DNA of 64,000 nucleotides from Sitta carolinensis (lineage: Eukaryota > Chordata > Aves > Passeriformes > Sittidae): assembly GCA_032173965.1 (NCBI GenBank), contig JAVUNC010000006.1:17830028-17894027 (forward strand), read 5' to 3'. The translations under genes and the position numbers were made by a program. Under the pieces are notes generated by a model. That model ran no database searches, was not told the DNA's origin, and was given only the letters and a program-made list of their open reading frames with translations. Positions within the stretch are counted from its first letter, which is position 1; the number at the start of each line of letters is the position of its first letter. Shown here piece by piece: positions 49,289 to 63,370 of the stretch.

Positions 49289-52200
49289 CATTTGGTATTC
49301 GCTAGAATAATAAAAAAAACATCAGCATCATTGTAAGGGAATATTTATTTTTCTTTAGATCTCTACTAGTATCTTAATTCAATCACATGAAATAAGAACC
49401 ATCAGATATGGCAATCTTACAATACATCCTCTGCCTTCAAACACCTCTCACAGGCAACCAAGGATAACGATGCATTTTTCTGCCCCTTTCTTTGCACAGC
49501 CATCCATAGAGATACCCACCTACTGTCAGGCAAGGAGACTAGTCTATGCCACACCAGCCTCATTTGTTTCAATTAAATTTTCACTACAGTTAAAGAACTA
49601 ATGGTTGGAGATCCATAAGTGTGAAGAGTGTTACGTGCCAGAAGGGTAAGAGCTTTTTTAATATCTGAAGACTGAAAGTCAGTAACATAATGAGGCCATA
49701 AAGAAGGAAAGACCAAGGGAACACTTTGATTTTTTTTCCTTCCCAAAACAACTTAAATATTAAATATTGAAAAGGACAAGTGATTCACTTTGAAGTTATA
49801 CTTTAAAACCTTAACTATAACAAGGTAAAATTCTAGTGGTAAAAACTGTTTTGTTTCTTCCTGACCCTCAAGCAATCCTGCCCTTAATTTTAAGTTAGGA
49901 AAATATTCACAAATTCTGAATCAGAAGATAAAATTTCAGAGTCTAGACTGAAAACTAATAAGCAAAAGCAACACAAGGAAACAAATTACTTGACATTTCT
50001 ACAGAATTTCTAGAATTTCCAAATAGTGCCACAAAACCAAGAGTCCTATTTCTGTCCTACCCATGGCTTCTTTCATGAGCCTTTCAGAGCCTTTTACGTA
50101 TGTGGAAACTCTTCTATCAACAAAGTAATTTCAACCACAACTGCTTAACCATTATCAGTGAAAAGAGAGTCTACTCAACACTACTAATATTTGCCAAAGC
50201 TAACAGATTAGGTTGATGTAGTCATCTGGAAGTCCTATATTGAGCTATTTTGGAGATACAATGAGCCAAACAGAAAGTGTTCAAGTAGTGAGTTAATCTT
50301 ATTTTTCTGAAGTAGGAAAATTTCTCAAATGCCTTTTCTAATTTATGTCAATATTCATAAAATAAAATTACTCTTAGTGAAAGTTTACACATATACCAGA
50401 TTAATTATTTTGGTAACAGTGAAGTCAGTGAATTTGAGCAGTGAAAAGATTAATTTCTTAGCAGGTTAGCAAGTAGAACTATTACAAGAATCAAGTACTC
50501 TCTCCCTCTAATTAGCCAAGACCTTGATTTACTGAAAGTTCAGGCTGGGAAAAGAGGAGAAATGAAAAGACTTTAAGTTTCAGGTGAGGAAATTAATCTC
50601 TTCTCTTTCAGAGGCCTTTGGCCTCTACTGTCATTCCATCACCCCACCACCACCTGTGGAAGGTTAGATTAAGCCCAAAATATAGCACAAATAATCACAA
50701 AGGTGACAAAAAAGAAAGGTAAAAGGTGGGCAGAACAAATCTGAGAAGAAATCCATATGGAGAAAAAGAGATCTGGGTACTAAAGAAGAAAAGGAATTGT
50801 TAAACTAATGGGCATCAGAAAAGATCCTCTCCATAACACCTGACAAAGAGATGTTAAATTTAAATCGTGCTTAAAATAAGGCAAAAGATTTTTGAGGACT
50901 AAGTCTGGAGCAAAAAGCATCTAGCTACTAGGTGTTGTGCAAACTGGGTAGCATTCCTAAATTTCATTAGAAAATATCAAGTAGTTATTTATTAGAGTAA
51001 AGGAAGGAACCTTGCTCAGCATTTGCTGGAAGACCAGTTATTATTGAGACTGTCAGGTGAGAAGTATTCTTCAAAACTTCCTTGAAAATAATCACATTTA
51101 TTAGTAATCTAATAACGATAATATTGGATCAATGTAATTAAAAAATAAAATCAGTCACTGAGAAATAAGACAGAAATCAAATAAATGAACAGAGTGAAAT
51201 AAGGATAGAGGGCTACCTAAAATTTCCCTGAAAGATGATGGTTTTAAAGAGTCCATTTTTTTTCTGGATGCTCATGAATTTGGAATTATCCACATCTGTG
51301 TGAATCAAAGCATACCAGTAACCAAGAGCAAACATTAAACCACAGCTGAAATGCAATGAATTTGTTTCATTACCTCCCTAACAAAGCCAGGCTGCAGAGA
51401 CACGGGGACACCGGCTCTGTTGGGCTCAGTTCATCCTCGAGCCTGTCTGTGACAGTGTGTTATCTCTCCACAGGAGTTCTACTTCTCAAAACAGCCAGAG
51501 GATGAGCAACACAATGCATAAGAAATAGAGTTTTCCCACAATGACATTTTTAGCATTCCCAGATTCAAGGTCACTTTGAGAGAAACTATTCCCTTTTCTT
51601 ATTGTTTTAACACTTTCATCCCAACAGAATCCTATAAATGCTCAATTTTTTTGAAGGCTTAGTTAGCATAACAGTGACAGTGAATTTTAAAAACACTCAC
51701 AGTTAACATTGCAGCCACTGTCAGTGAAGCTACTTGATATTATGAGAGATATTGAAGCCAGAATATTTTTAAAAAGCCTTTTATTTACATAAATGTATTG
51801 TCTTTGATCATAAATTTCTCTTATGAGCTAGTTGATAAACATACTGGGGAAGATACAAGAAGAAAAGGGGATTTACATGATGACTCTTCCAGTGCTCCCA
51901 GAGGGTAGTATTGCTGTGTATATACATATTAACACACAGGAAAATCCAGTATTTCCACACTGCTTCAGTTTCCAGATACCCTACTGCTGATGTTTATCAA
52001 CACGTTACCCTGCAAAGTACTGACTTCTTTCTTCAAGTTTGTTTGCAGTTTTTCTTCTGCCTGGTTTAACACCAAAACCATTGGTGACCTGCACATCAAG
52101 GCATTGCAAAGGATTTGTCCTTTGCTACATTCTACACTGATTCCTCTTCTACTGGCAGCCACTCAGAAGATGGCTGGTGGCAACCAAGACTTAGACCCTG

Positions 52201-55200
52201 CAAATCCATCTTTCTGGAAAAAAAGGCAGAGCTGAGCTGATTTATGCAGGGCAAGAATATCTGCATTCAGTGACCAGGGTTAAGGAGACACTAATGGTCC
52301 TACACTCCAGACCATCGATCACTTGGAGCCCTTTGCTCTCTAGGATGTCAGCAGCTCTGAGGGATGCAATTCACACTGCAGTAACCAGCTGCAACAATCT
52401 CAGAATGCAACAAATACAAAGGAGTGTCTGGAAAACTGTGGGTCTCACTCCCTTATGCTTCACTGCTGTGATCATAGTCAACAGAAGAGGCAGGAAAGGC
52501 AATGTCAAACAAGGCTTTGTTGCTAAAATAAGGAGCTGTGGGGCCACTTGTGCACTGTGGAGCACTTCCATCAGCACTAAAAGGCTTTCCAAGAAGGGTA
52601 TAACCTAATCCAAATCACTTTCCTCAAAAACTGGCACATTCTTCAGAGCACATACCCAAACCCAGCAGACTTCAGGACTACCTCTACAGTAACTAGAGTA
52701 GATCTGGTGACAGAGTGCTATGGAGATCCCGCCAGAAGAAAATCTCAGAGCTGAAGATCAGAAAGGACTTTGGCTTGGGTTTAGCCCCTGGAACTCTGAA
52801 AACTGTAATTTTAATTTTTCCTCTCCCTCAGTCCCACTGGTCTTAGATTGATATCACATCCTTATCTTTCTTACTCAAAGAGAACAATTAACTCTATTAA
52901 ATACATTATGTAAATAGTTTGATGAAGGATGTAATTGCAGTAAAATGCAACACATAACTAACAATATCAGCATATCTCAGACTAATATCATAAAAACTCA
53001 AACATGCCTTTCATTGATTTGCACAAACAATGAAACCTGTTAAAATATGGCCTTTGTAACATTTTTATTTTTATTTCAATATAATCACTTTTAATAGGAA
53101 GCTCTTTGGAAGAGTGTGGCTCAACAGTATTTTGGCTGACTCCATGAAATCTGATGAGGATGACACTAGTTGAAAAGGAGCAGGTAGGTCAAAGGTTGAT
53201 TGATCACAGCTGGATTGTGTATTTGTGATGCAGATGTCATCTTTCTGTTTAATAAAGACTTACTCCTGCATGCCTCTCCCTCTCTCCTCATCTCCGGTCC
53301 ATCCAAGCAAACCCTGCTCTGCCATCTCTGCCAATACCTGACCAGTTCCCATCAGAGCTCACATGCAGGCAGAGATCACCAAAGGTGCACCACAGTTAGT
53401 GCAGCAGTCATCCTGAGAAGTCAGGAATGCGATTTTCATGGGTTTATAGCAAGACTTTTGCAAGGATCTGAAGAGCAATGGATGTGCTCCCACACTAGGA
53501 CATACAGCACAGATAGGTCATTTTTCTGTGACACCTTTGTCTCCCAGAAAATAAAATGCCTTTACAGTAATCTCCTTTTACCAAAACTCACTCCTGTCTG
53601 TAACTGTTTTAAAGACAGCCTACCCAACACACTCACTACTTATTCTTCACTGGCACTTCTCTCACACTTGTAAATGAACTGGTGAAATTCTTCATTTACT
53701 TTACCAGCCTGAGAAACATAATAAAAAATAGTTGAAGATTGTGTGCTAGGTAAATGTTCCAAAACTGGTACAGTTCTAATTAAAGTATTTTAACCCTTCA
53801 GTCTTCAAAATAGTCCAAAATGTTTCTTGGATCCTTCTCAAACTTCTCTAAATAAATAAAAAGCCCATTTATTTACAATAAATGTAAATGTCCTTATTTA
53901 CAAGCACCCGTATATCCAGTGTTATTTATTTATTCCTGTATTACCAGGTATCACAGCCCAGAGGTTTTCTTCACATAGAAGACTGTAGTCAATAATTCCA
54001 GCTACTATTTAGCTGACATGCTAAATTGTCACTAGAAACAAAGCTTTATATAAGAGAATATTTCCCAGGAAACTACACTAGCAATTTGGTAACTGAAACC
54101 AGCAAAAAAAGTGACTAAAACAAATTTAAGCTTTAATCTCATAACTTTTCCCACTACTCTTTTCTTCCAGTTCTCCTTATTATCCTGCCACTTCTCAACC
54201 CTTTTACTAAAATGCTTTAGTGTGTTTTTTCTAAGCATATGACTTCTAGCTTCCATGGACTGAAGCCTTTTGAATGAATCAGATTAGCTATGGAAATTTT
54301 TAAGTACCAAAGGACCTCAACACTCAGATAAATGGTTCTGTCAGTCATGAATATCAGTTTTCCAAGTTGTAATACTTGTTTTTTGCCCAAGCTTATGAAT
54401 GCTGTAAAACCACCATAAAAAAATAAAAGGGTTTTTTTCCTTACAATATCTACTAAAATCAGCTGCCCAATTCCCTAATGTTACATAATTAAAATAGAAA
54501 GGGCATGAAGGAATACTACATCTTTTCATTCTGTGGTCCAACAGGAAAAAAAAAACAAACCCCAAGTATCACTTATATTTATTTATTCTTGGTATACTGT
54601 TTCACTGAAATACAACAAAATATACAACATGTTCTCTTACTTGACTACGTGTTTTACATCATCTGCTTGCATAAAAAAAGTGTATTTGGAATGACTAAAT
54701 GTCAACAGATGTAGTGCAACATGATACAACGCAAGTAAAACAGACATCTACTTGCTGTGGGTGTTGATATCCAAATCTTCAGAATGTCCTTAGATACAGC
54801 AATAGTTTCAACAGAGATTTAGTGGGAAAAAAAGTCATTTGAGACACAAAGCTGAAGTTTAAGCCTAGAGATTTTCACTCATCTGTAAAGAAAAAGTAGC
54901 TAATTAGCCAAACTATAGAAGGGGTTAAGGAACAAACTAGCAGATAAACGGGCTCCTCAGCTGGAGTAAATGGCTTCATTTATGTCAGCCTCAACGATCT
55001 GTGTTCCCTGAAATCACGCACTCTGCAGCCCACCGACCTGGGCCCACCGTGGCATTGGCATGCTGATGAGCTGGGACTGGAGAGATGAAAAAGGGACACT
55101 TCTAAGCTCCACAGAAGCAGAGAGGTGAGGGGGATACAATAACATCACCCCAGGACGTTAGGCCATCACCATGGTGCAGCTTGTGCTGGCTGTATCTGCA

Positions 55201-56187
55201 AGGCAAAGCCTTAGGGCACTTCTTAGTCCTTGTCTGGGGGGCAGGGCGCAGGGGGCATGGCCCAGCCTGAGGGAGAGTGGGTTTCCACAGTTCTGGTCCA
55301 CTGACAATACAGAGGAAGTATTCAGGGAGAATTTTATCTTCCTCCATACTGATGTGCTTCTGATTCCTTCTGCAGGAATACAGAACATGTGATGGGATCA
55401 TGCCCACCCTCACAATTTGCCAGTGACACAGACAGAACGCATCAGAGATCAAACCTGCAGAGATTTGGTATCTGTACAGTACCAATGCTGCCCTTTCTCC
55501 CCACACAAAGTATGAAGTACTTCTGCTAGTACTCAAAAAGGCAGCAGTGTCATAGCTCTGCATGCCAGTCAGTTTCAAGCTAATGAATTTTCATTTTCTA
55601 ATGGATTTTGAAAATATATCCTATATCCATAACCATAATGTTATATCCTTATGCTGCCACACTAAAATTTTAAATTTCTATGGTGTTTTCCTCAGGTCTG
55701 TTTGGACTTTATTTCTGGTTTTCTCATACACAGATTTATTATGACTTGCAATTATGATTTAGAGTAGGAAGCAAACTATATCTTTTGTTTGGCATAAATG
55801 CATAAAATTTGTGAATATTAAGTTAACAATAGTTACTAGTAGTTAATAGTCCACAACTATGAAAGGAATCGGAGCATTGGCACACCACCTGCCAGCAGGT
55901 AGCATCGCTCTGAACAAGCTGGAATAGGCTGAGACACAAGGGGTGGCATCCAGCTGATAACACATCCCTTGACAAGCCAGAATAGAGGCTGATCCTTGAC
56001 AGGGGAAAACAATCCTTTGGACCAGGCAGATCTTGACCCACAGGTCAGTGACACACTGTGGAACTTGGGAAAGATTAAAGCTTTCCCTGGAGAAAAGTTC
56101 TTGAGCTTAGCCAGGTCAGTCTCAGAGGGAAGAATCACCAAAACCCTCGGAGCCAGTGATGTGGCATCAGGCTTGCATCATCGTATG
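49289..56187. other. Intergenic sequence between the two solo LTRs
   Basis: No gene is recognised. The longest frames, 157 codons at 53200-53673 (+) and 158 codons at 55102-55578 (-), have no recognisable domain and odd composition and are judged chance. 52170-52620, 55010-55540 and 55840-56187 are more GC-rich than their surroundings and may be unrecognised old repeats. Confidence 0.5.
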
Positions 56188-56193
56188 CTTAAG
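56188..56193 (+). repeat. Left 6-bp target site duplication (cttaag)
   Basis: The same hexamer occurs at 56820-56825, immediately after the LTR. Confidence 0.85.
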
Positions 56194-56620
56194 TGTTGGT
56201 GAAGATGAAACAGGAAAACCTTATAAATATGATTGCCTGGCAAAGATTTCTAGAATATAGAAACTATGAGCAAGATTGAAATGAAAGCAAGCTTTGAGAT
56301 ACCAAGCCTTAGTTATTTGAACAATTGGAAAACAATGGTATGGCAGGCTGAAGTTAATCCCCTTTTGAGTACACAGTACCCTCTGCTTGCAGACAGGTCC
56401 AAGGGTCAGAGCAGACCCCACTAGCTTGGCAGAAGGGGTCCAAAGAGTAGATTTTAGGGTTTAAAATGTAACACAGTATGGTAATATAATGATTCTTAAG
56501 GCTGTATGTAAATGCTATAGGACTTGTATCTTGTACTTGATTGTTTAGTGAAAATTAGAATATTCAGCACAGAAGAAGATTTATTGTATTGTGATGGGAA
56601 CTTCGAGTAGTAGCGCTCTT

Positions 56621-56654
<34 letters not shown>

Positions 56655-56819
56655 CCCTCTTTCCTCTCTCTCTTTCAGGATTGCTCCGAGCTGTGCTGGC
56701 AGCTCCCAGCAGGGCCCCTGCACCCTCACCCTTTGCAATAAACCGCAATTTCCAAGACCTGGCATCAGAGATCTCTCACCTCGGTCTGTCCCCACCGTCC
56801 AACCCCCGATGCTCCTACA
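56194..56819 (+). mobile_element. Solo retroviral LTR, 626 bp, ERVK/ERV2-like, with internal CT repeat
   Basis: It starts TGTTGG and ends CTCCTACA, and is flanked by perfect 6-base duplications cttaag at 56188-56193 and 56820-56825. The 3' part carries a (CT)n tract (56617-56676), a GC-rich R/U5-like segment and AATAAA at 56737-56742, placing it in plus orientation. The segment around 56500-56610 resembles LTRs common in songbird genomes as I recall them; the family name is not certain. No internal retroviral genes are present. Confidence 0.85.
56617..56676 (+). repeat. (CT)n microsatellite inside the LTR
   Basis: About 60 bases almost entirely C and T, mostly CT units, ending in ctttcagg. 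It probably belongs to the LTR family's own structure and varies by slippage. Confidence 0.85.
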
Positions 56820-56825
56820 CTTAAG
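56820..56825 (+). repeat. Right 6-bp target site duplication (cttaag)
   Basis: Matches 56188-56193 exactly. Confidence 0.85.
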
Positions 56826-59800
56826 GACTGACTAGTAAATGGATTCATGTCTGGGGTTTAGTAGATAATAGAAAAAAATGCTTATAATCTGAGGGTGAGT
56901 GAATGTTTGAAGATTCGAGGGTTTGCCTGGTTTGTAGGTCTCGCTGAGTGCTCCCATGGTGCCAAACTCACAAATAATAACAGCAGCAACATATACATGT
57001 ACTGCTGTCTTACAGCAACCTCACCAAACAAAGACCTATTATCCCTATTTTAGAGGTGAGAAAACAGGGTATAGGGAGGTAATATTTGATCTTTTCCCAA
57101 AACTACCAAAGCTAGTAGCCTACCAAAGCCTTGATCTATCTCCTCAGAGCAGACTGAGTGGTTCAGCAGAGAGAGCTAATGCAAGCTTTGCAAGAGATGA
57201 AGACCTACAAGAGTAGAGGTTTCTATAGTGCTAATGAGGATCTGTGCTGCCAATACAGACCCTAGCTCCATCTGACCCTCTCAGAAATCCCAGTTTGTCG
57301 TAAGGATCATAAAAAAACCAGAAATTAGTAATTTTCTGTATTCTCGAAAATAATATTTTTCATCTCTTACTTTGTACCTCTCATGAATGTATGTGAAGTA
57401 AACTGTTGACCTATCATGCCCTAACATTTTGTGAAAGAGTTCTAATTTCTGTGGTATAATCTGTCTACATTGCAAGTCAAGACTTTCTCAGTAAAATTTC
57501 ATAAACTTCCAAGTACTGCTTTTTTCCAGGCCACAGAGTAACAAGATGGCAGAATGTTCTGTAAACCTATGTGTGTACATATGTCTTTTCTGCCAAGACT
57601 TGTAACTGTTGGACAAAATTCTGGCAGTTTGGCAGACATGCCAGACATCTAGTTAGGATTAGTTACAAGAGGACATTTGTATATAAATCTGTCTCTATTT
57701 ATGAAGAGTAAGAAGAGAAATATCATTGGATCTTACTTTTGAAAATGGAGTATGAAAATCTTCATGTAAGTTGAGAAAACTGAATTTCTTTCTCTTAAGT
57801 TTCAAGTCTCTGTAGGGTTTGAATTAGATTTCTAGGTATGTAGACTATATCCATATTTTTAATGACTTATGTTCCCATAGTTGTTCAGATTGTTTCTGTG
57901 GACAAGAACACAGCCATGTGTGTGTACACAACGCAGGCCCATTCTGTTCCCCTTCTTCCTTCACCTGATGGATTTTCACTATTTTCACTGTTTATTGATC
58001 CAGCTGTCTTGCTGCGGGCTGCGAGTCAGCTTGCTTGAAGTGGGTAGTTTGTATTTGGCTACAAGCATCTAGATACACTTATAGCCATCTATTTTTACAC
58101 TTAGTCCCTCTCTCCAGGCAGGAAACGGGAGCAACAGAAGCATGTGCAACTGACAAAGACAGGCCACAGGTTTTAGCAAAGGAAGGTGAAATGTAACATT
58201 AAAATTTGGAGTACAATTACTCGTGATGATCCTATAGCTGTGCTGCATTACAGACAGTTTGCCTTATGTGAACAGACAGTCCAAAACTCTGCTGAATCAC
58301 CCCTACATTACTGCAGCACTTCCTTATGAGATGCTCTCAAACATCAGGAGTTGAACTTTTTAATAAAATACCAATGTATTTTAAACTTACATTCAGTATC
58401 ATCTCCTACTATTGCAGGAAATTCTCAGAACTCAACATTCCCAATTGCTGGCATTCCACAGGTGAAGTTTTCTTAGTTTGAAAAGTTAAATTCAAAGTTC
58501 CTTCCAAGTAATACTCAATATCAGAAAAAATCTGACAAGCATCTTTTGCTGTTTTGGATGAACAAAACAGTGTTAGAAATGTGGTTTTAAAAGCGTATTT
58601 TATAAGTGATTATTGGCTTCTTTCTCTTCATTTTTGTGAGTGTCTGTCAACAGATTATTTTTGCAGGGATTACTGGCACTGTAATGGCCTCATTAAAATG
58701 GCAACATTATGGATCTCTTGTTTCAACAGTACTTTTAAGATACGTAGCTTTCCACTGTTGGCCAGCTATCCTCCCTTAAAAAATATGCAATCCTTCTATT
58801 AATATATACTTTAAAGTCTATGGAAATGCAGCTTCCTGTATCTCTGCTCCCTCCATGAGAGTGCATCTGCACTAAGACAAGTAGCAAACTGTCCCACTGC
58901 TGAAGCTGTACCTATCCTTGTACCAATAATGACAAAACAGCAAAATGAACTCCATTTTCACTGGAATGTCAGTAATTATTTTTCTAGTTATAAGAAACAT
59001 ATACAACTTTAAAAATTCATCGGCAATTTTTTGTTTGAATTTTTCCTTTAGTATAGCTCTAATTTTTAATTTTCTCATTAAATATTGCTGAAGTGCAAGT
59101 GAAGCACCACAGAGATTATTTTAATACCCAAACCAATACCCAGTCAGTTTTGCAGCATAAGGATCAGTTCTCTACCAGCATCTCAACTTCTCTGCACACA
59201 ACAGGCTTTACAGACCAGTCTCCATGTGCATGGGGAATTCACATTTGACAACTCATTTTACAAACTGCTCTTCTTATTCCTGGGCCAAATCCTGTAAAGT
59301 TTGGTAACTCCCATGGCACTTGGTGGGAGAGACAGGTGGTCAGAGGGCTGGAAACTCATCCCTGTGTAGGTTGACTCCTATTAAACACAAGATGCACTGT
59401 TTTAATCCCCAGGATCAGTTTCTGACTGCTCTATGCATATCGTCAGGATACAGCTGTTGCAGATCTGAAAAAGCAGACATCACCAGCCTGATGCCAAGAT
59501 AGGGATACCAGGGAATTTGTCTTTCCATGGAGAAGAGGCTGCTGTGCAAAAAAGGTGAACCAGGTCAATATGGAGGAGACAGCTGATGCAGCCATGAGAA
59601 GGAAATTTTATGTCTTTGGATCCAAGTTCTGGATGTGCCCAAGTCTCCCCCACAGCAGATAAAGGGCAGAAGGCAGAGGAAGAGGTTTGATGACATCAAA
59701 AATATTCAGAAGAGTTTTATGAATTGAAGCTCGTGCATTAATACAGTTGAGATTCAGAAGAGAAAGTGTAACCAGACCTTGTAACCACAAGACTATGAGA

Positions 59801-62800
59801 CTGGGAAGATTTGGAAATTATGGCAGTTCTTAATTTATAACAAGATTAATTCAAGCAGTATTTTTATTCTAATAACTAATACTAATTCTAAATATCTGAG
59901 AAGGGAAGAATTAAAAGACTACATATTTTTTACTGCTCATAATGAAATTAAATGCATCTTCTTCTGCTGTTTTTCCTTTGGGCCCAAAAGTTTTGATTTG
60001 TGCAGCAGCTTCTAAGTGTGCCCTGCTCAGTGAGCATGCATTGCTCACTAAGGCCCCACTCAAACTGAGTGAATTCATGTCTCTTGTTCTTACACATCTT
60101 CACAAGCCTCCTATTCCCAGCCAAGTGGACTATCTATAGATATTACCATATTTAATATTATTTTAAAAAACTGTCCGGTGGCACTTAAGCAACATTCAAG
60201 CCATGAGTCACAGTTTAAGAGAAAGAACTTTAAGAGGAAGAATCCAGATCCAGTTAATTTAATAAGAGACCAAGTGGATATGCCCAAAAGCCTATTTTTA
60301 AAATGTGAAAATTAAAAATTGTATATTAAAAACTATTTTTAAGAATAATTTTATAAATTATTTTTATCTAGTCAATTCTATGCTTCAGAAACAGGAGAAC
60401 ATTGTTGACATAGAATACCTATTCAGCTGTTTCAAATATCTTAGAGACATCCAAAACCATCTACTAAATTTTAACCACCTATCCTTTAGATATGAACCCA
60501 AAACAGAAGTGAAATTTGTGTTGGTTTATGGAATATTAAATATTGGTGTCGGAGTATTCTCAGTCAATTTTTGACTGCATATTTCTAAATTTACATGCAG
60601 ATATGCAATTGACACAAGCAATCCAATACACAAACACAAAAAGGAATGGTTCATGTGAGACAATTGTAGAACTATTAATTACTATGAATTAACTAGTTGT
60701 GGAACTATTATTACAGCGAAGGATTCTCAGAGAGAAAAAGCCACTAACAAACAACTTTTGCATCTCTAGGGAGGTGAGATGAGAAGATAGCCTCCTTCCT
60801 GGCCCTGGTTAACCTTATTGTTTTCGGCAAGAACAGGATCACACCCGCAGCTCCGCAGGTGTTAATGGCAGCAGAGCTCATCCTGCCACAGGAGGCTGGC
60901 ACCTGCTCCTCCTTCCCACCTCCCAGTGCGTGGTCCTGCTCTTCCGCTGCAGCTTCCCCTCTCCAGCTATGCCACAGCAACTGCTTGCAGGGGCACGGGG
61001 TAAGCAGGACTGCTGAAAATATCCCTCTAGCAGAGCTATTTTTAACCTATATCTCTTCAGATTTTGTCAGGGTGGCATCACAAGCCCTTGTGCCCATGGG
61101 CGGTTGTAGAAGTGCAGGATAATGAGAGCATGGCTGGGGGTGGAGGATAGAGAGGACCTTCTAATCTGGCTTTCCACCTGAAGGAGGGGAACTGTGAAAC
61201 CACATCCAGGGTTGGCAATTGCATGTACAATACACAGAGCAGGAAAAATACCGGTCTTTCTGTCATAGCCATGAGAGAACAATGACTTTCCAAAATGCTT
61301 CAAAATTAACAGAATATTTTTTCCTTTCTTTTTCAGTTCCTATAGCTAAATATACACACAGGGATGTCTTGCAATATTAAATAACTGTTCCATCACCTTT
61401 TTTATCCTCTCAGTGTAATTAATAACTGCCTCTTCTAAAGGACTCCATCCAAACTGAGTTCTGAGATGTCAGAGACATGTCAGAGACATTCGAAAGAGAA
61501 ATCTCTGCTAATAAACTGGATGGCTGTGATTCACAGCAGAAACACTTCATTCCAGTGATAGTGACACAGCACCTTCTAGACCACTTTTCTAATGATGGCA
61601 TCACAGAGAGGAAATAGTAGTACCCTTCTGATAAAAGTAAAAATCTGTGTACACTGGTAAAAATATTCGGTTTTTTATGACACTTTCAATTAGGAATGAA
61701 GAGGGGCACTGCTCTGAAAAAATGGGATAGTAGAGCTGTACTTGAGACTTGTCAGTGCTTTCCCATCCACAGAGACCAAGAAGGTGTTCATGTACTTACA
61801 TTACTTATAAGCACTGAAAAAACACTAGAAAGAGGAAGAAAAATCTTTATTGCTTGATGAGTTCTACCCTTCATTCTCAGTAGCAACTCTCTTCTCCAGG
61901 TTTTTGGGAACTAGCTGCTAGAAGGAATTTTTTTAATAAGGAGAATGTTTCCTAGCTCAGAAAGAAGCAGCAAAGGAAAAAAAACACTCCCTGGACTGTC
62001 TTTTCTCTCAGCAATTCCGTGTGTTCTTTAATAGTCATTTGGCTCCTAGATGCCTATTTGAAGGACTGGCTGCATAAACAAACTGTTTTTCAGTTGATTC
62101 AATTGGTGCTTCTGAACCTAAACTGGACATCAATATTAGCTATTTTAGTCTTTAATTTTAGATTATGTTTGATTCTTTCGCAACCCTTGCACTCTGAGGC
62201 TGATCTGGGATTGGTATTGCAGCCAAAGAGGATTTGGGGTTTTATTTAATCCTGTTTCTTTGCCTTGTAGCTAAAAGGCTTTCCCTTTGTTATCAATATT
62301 ATACTTCAGTTAAGTCAATAAATATTCACCATGACTGCCTACTTCCTTTTGTAACTCCTGATTGGACAAAAGCCTCAAAGCATTTGAGGAGAGTTCAATA
62401 AAATCAGTGGTTCAAGTAGTAAGCAGGGGAAAAGAACAAGAAATAGATCTATCCAGTCAGATCTCTTTTTCCTGTCTTTTTTTTTTTTTTTTCTCTTGTT
62501 CTGTATCCTACCTGTCATCCTTTTTCATCACCTCATTCCCTGCCAGTTCCTTTTTTCTGGGCTTTTCTCACTTGGTCTCACCCTTATTTTCAAGAGTGTG
62601 TTGCTTCTTTTTCTGAACTCCAGATGACATCTTGTTGCCACAGCAGTATCAGGCATAAAAAGTCACTTCTGCAACCAAATGCTGTTCCAATTATGGCAAA
62701 GATTGTAGCAATACAACTCATTTACAGTGCACACACTTGTGAATTTGCCCCTAAATTTTTCAGTGCTAACATTTACACTGCCTGCTATTTTTCTATCACC

Positions 62801-63370
62801 CTCAAAGTGCTAAAGCCTTCTGCTAACCCATCATATTTACCCTTGCAGTTACCACACTTTATAAATAAATGTCTATTATGATGTGTAGATACATATATTT
62901 ATACAAGTACAAATACCAGTTTTTTAAACACCACCCCAAAAGAGCCAATCCATGTATATACAATGACATGTACAGACTACTTCCTCCAGTCCATTGCTAC
63001 TGTGTAGCACCTGTAGATCCATCTCTGGTTTTCCTGAGTGCTCCTCTACCCACCAACATCCAGTCTACCCCTAGCATATGAAAGCTGTCATCTGGCTGCT
63101 GCTACACCAGCACTCTGATTTCAACTTTCAATGCAAAATCATCTCACATGTTTAACAGCCTTTTCCATAACTTTCATCAGCACTGGTATGTGGAACTCAG
63201 TTTTACACACAGTGCAAAACAAATCCATGCTTTACTTCCTACCAGTTCTGGAGATGGGATATCCATGAGCGGCCAGAACCCCTGGGTCTCCGTGGCATGG
63301 CAGAAAACAGCAAGTGGGCTGCCAGGTACAAGACCACTAAAGGCACTTATGCAAGAGAGGACTGTCATCT
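56826..63370. other. Intergenic sequence
   Basis: About 6.5 kb with no gene I can support. 60780-61250 is relatively GC-rich with few CpGs. An 11-base tandem repeat sits near 61465-61488, and a T-run/pyrimidine tract at about 62466-62500. Open frames are all under 90 codons and look random. Confidence 0.55.
62478..62493 (+). repeat. Poly-T tract within a pyrimidine-rich stretch
   Basis: A run of about 16 T inside a longer C/T-rich segment. Confidence 0.7.

Noticed and set aside
52270..52608. 112-codon plus-strand frame with an open minus-strand frame opposite
   Set aside because: Both strands are open, the segment is locally GC-rich and no homology is recognised; possibly an old unrecognised repeat.
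53200..53673. 157-codon open frame on the plus strand, with an AATAAAG near 53250 that suggested another LTR
   Set aside because: The protein is unrecognisable and Cys/Ser-rich. I could not find TG...CA ends with target duplications, so neither a gene nor an LTR is supported.
55102..55578. 158-codon open frame on the minus strand
   Set aside because: No domain or family is recognised, the composition is rich in Ser/Cys/Pro from GC-rich DNA, and other frames in the same place are open too. This length is expected by chance somewhere in 64 kb.
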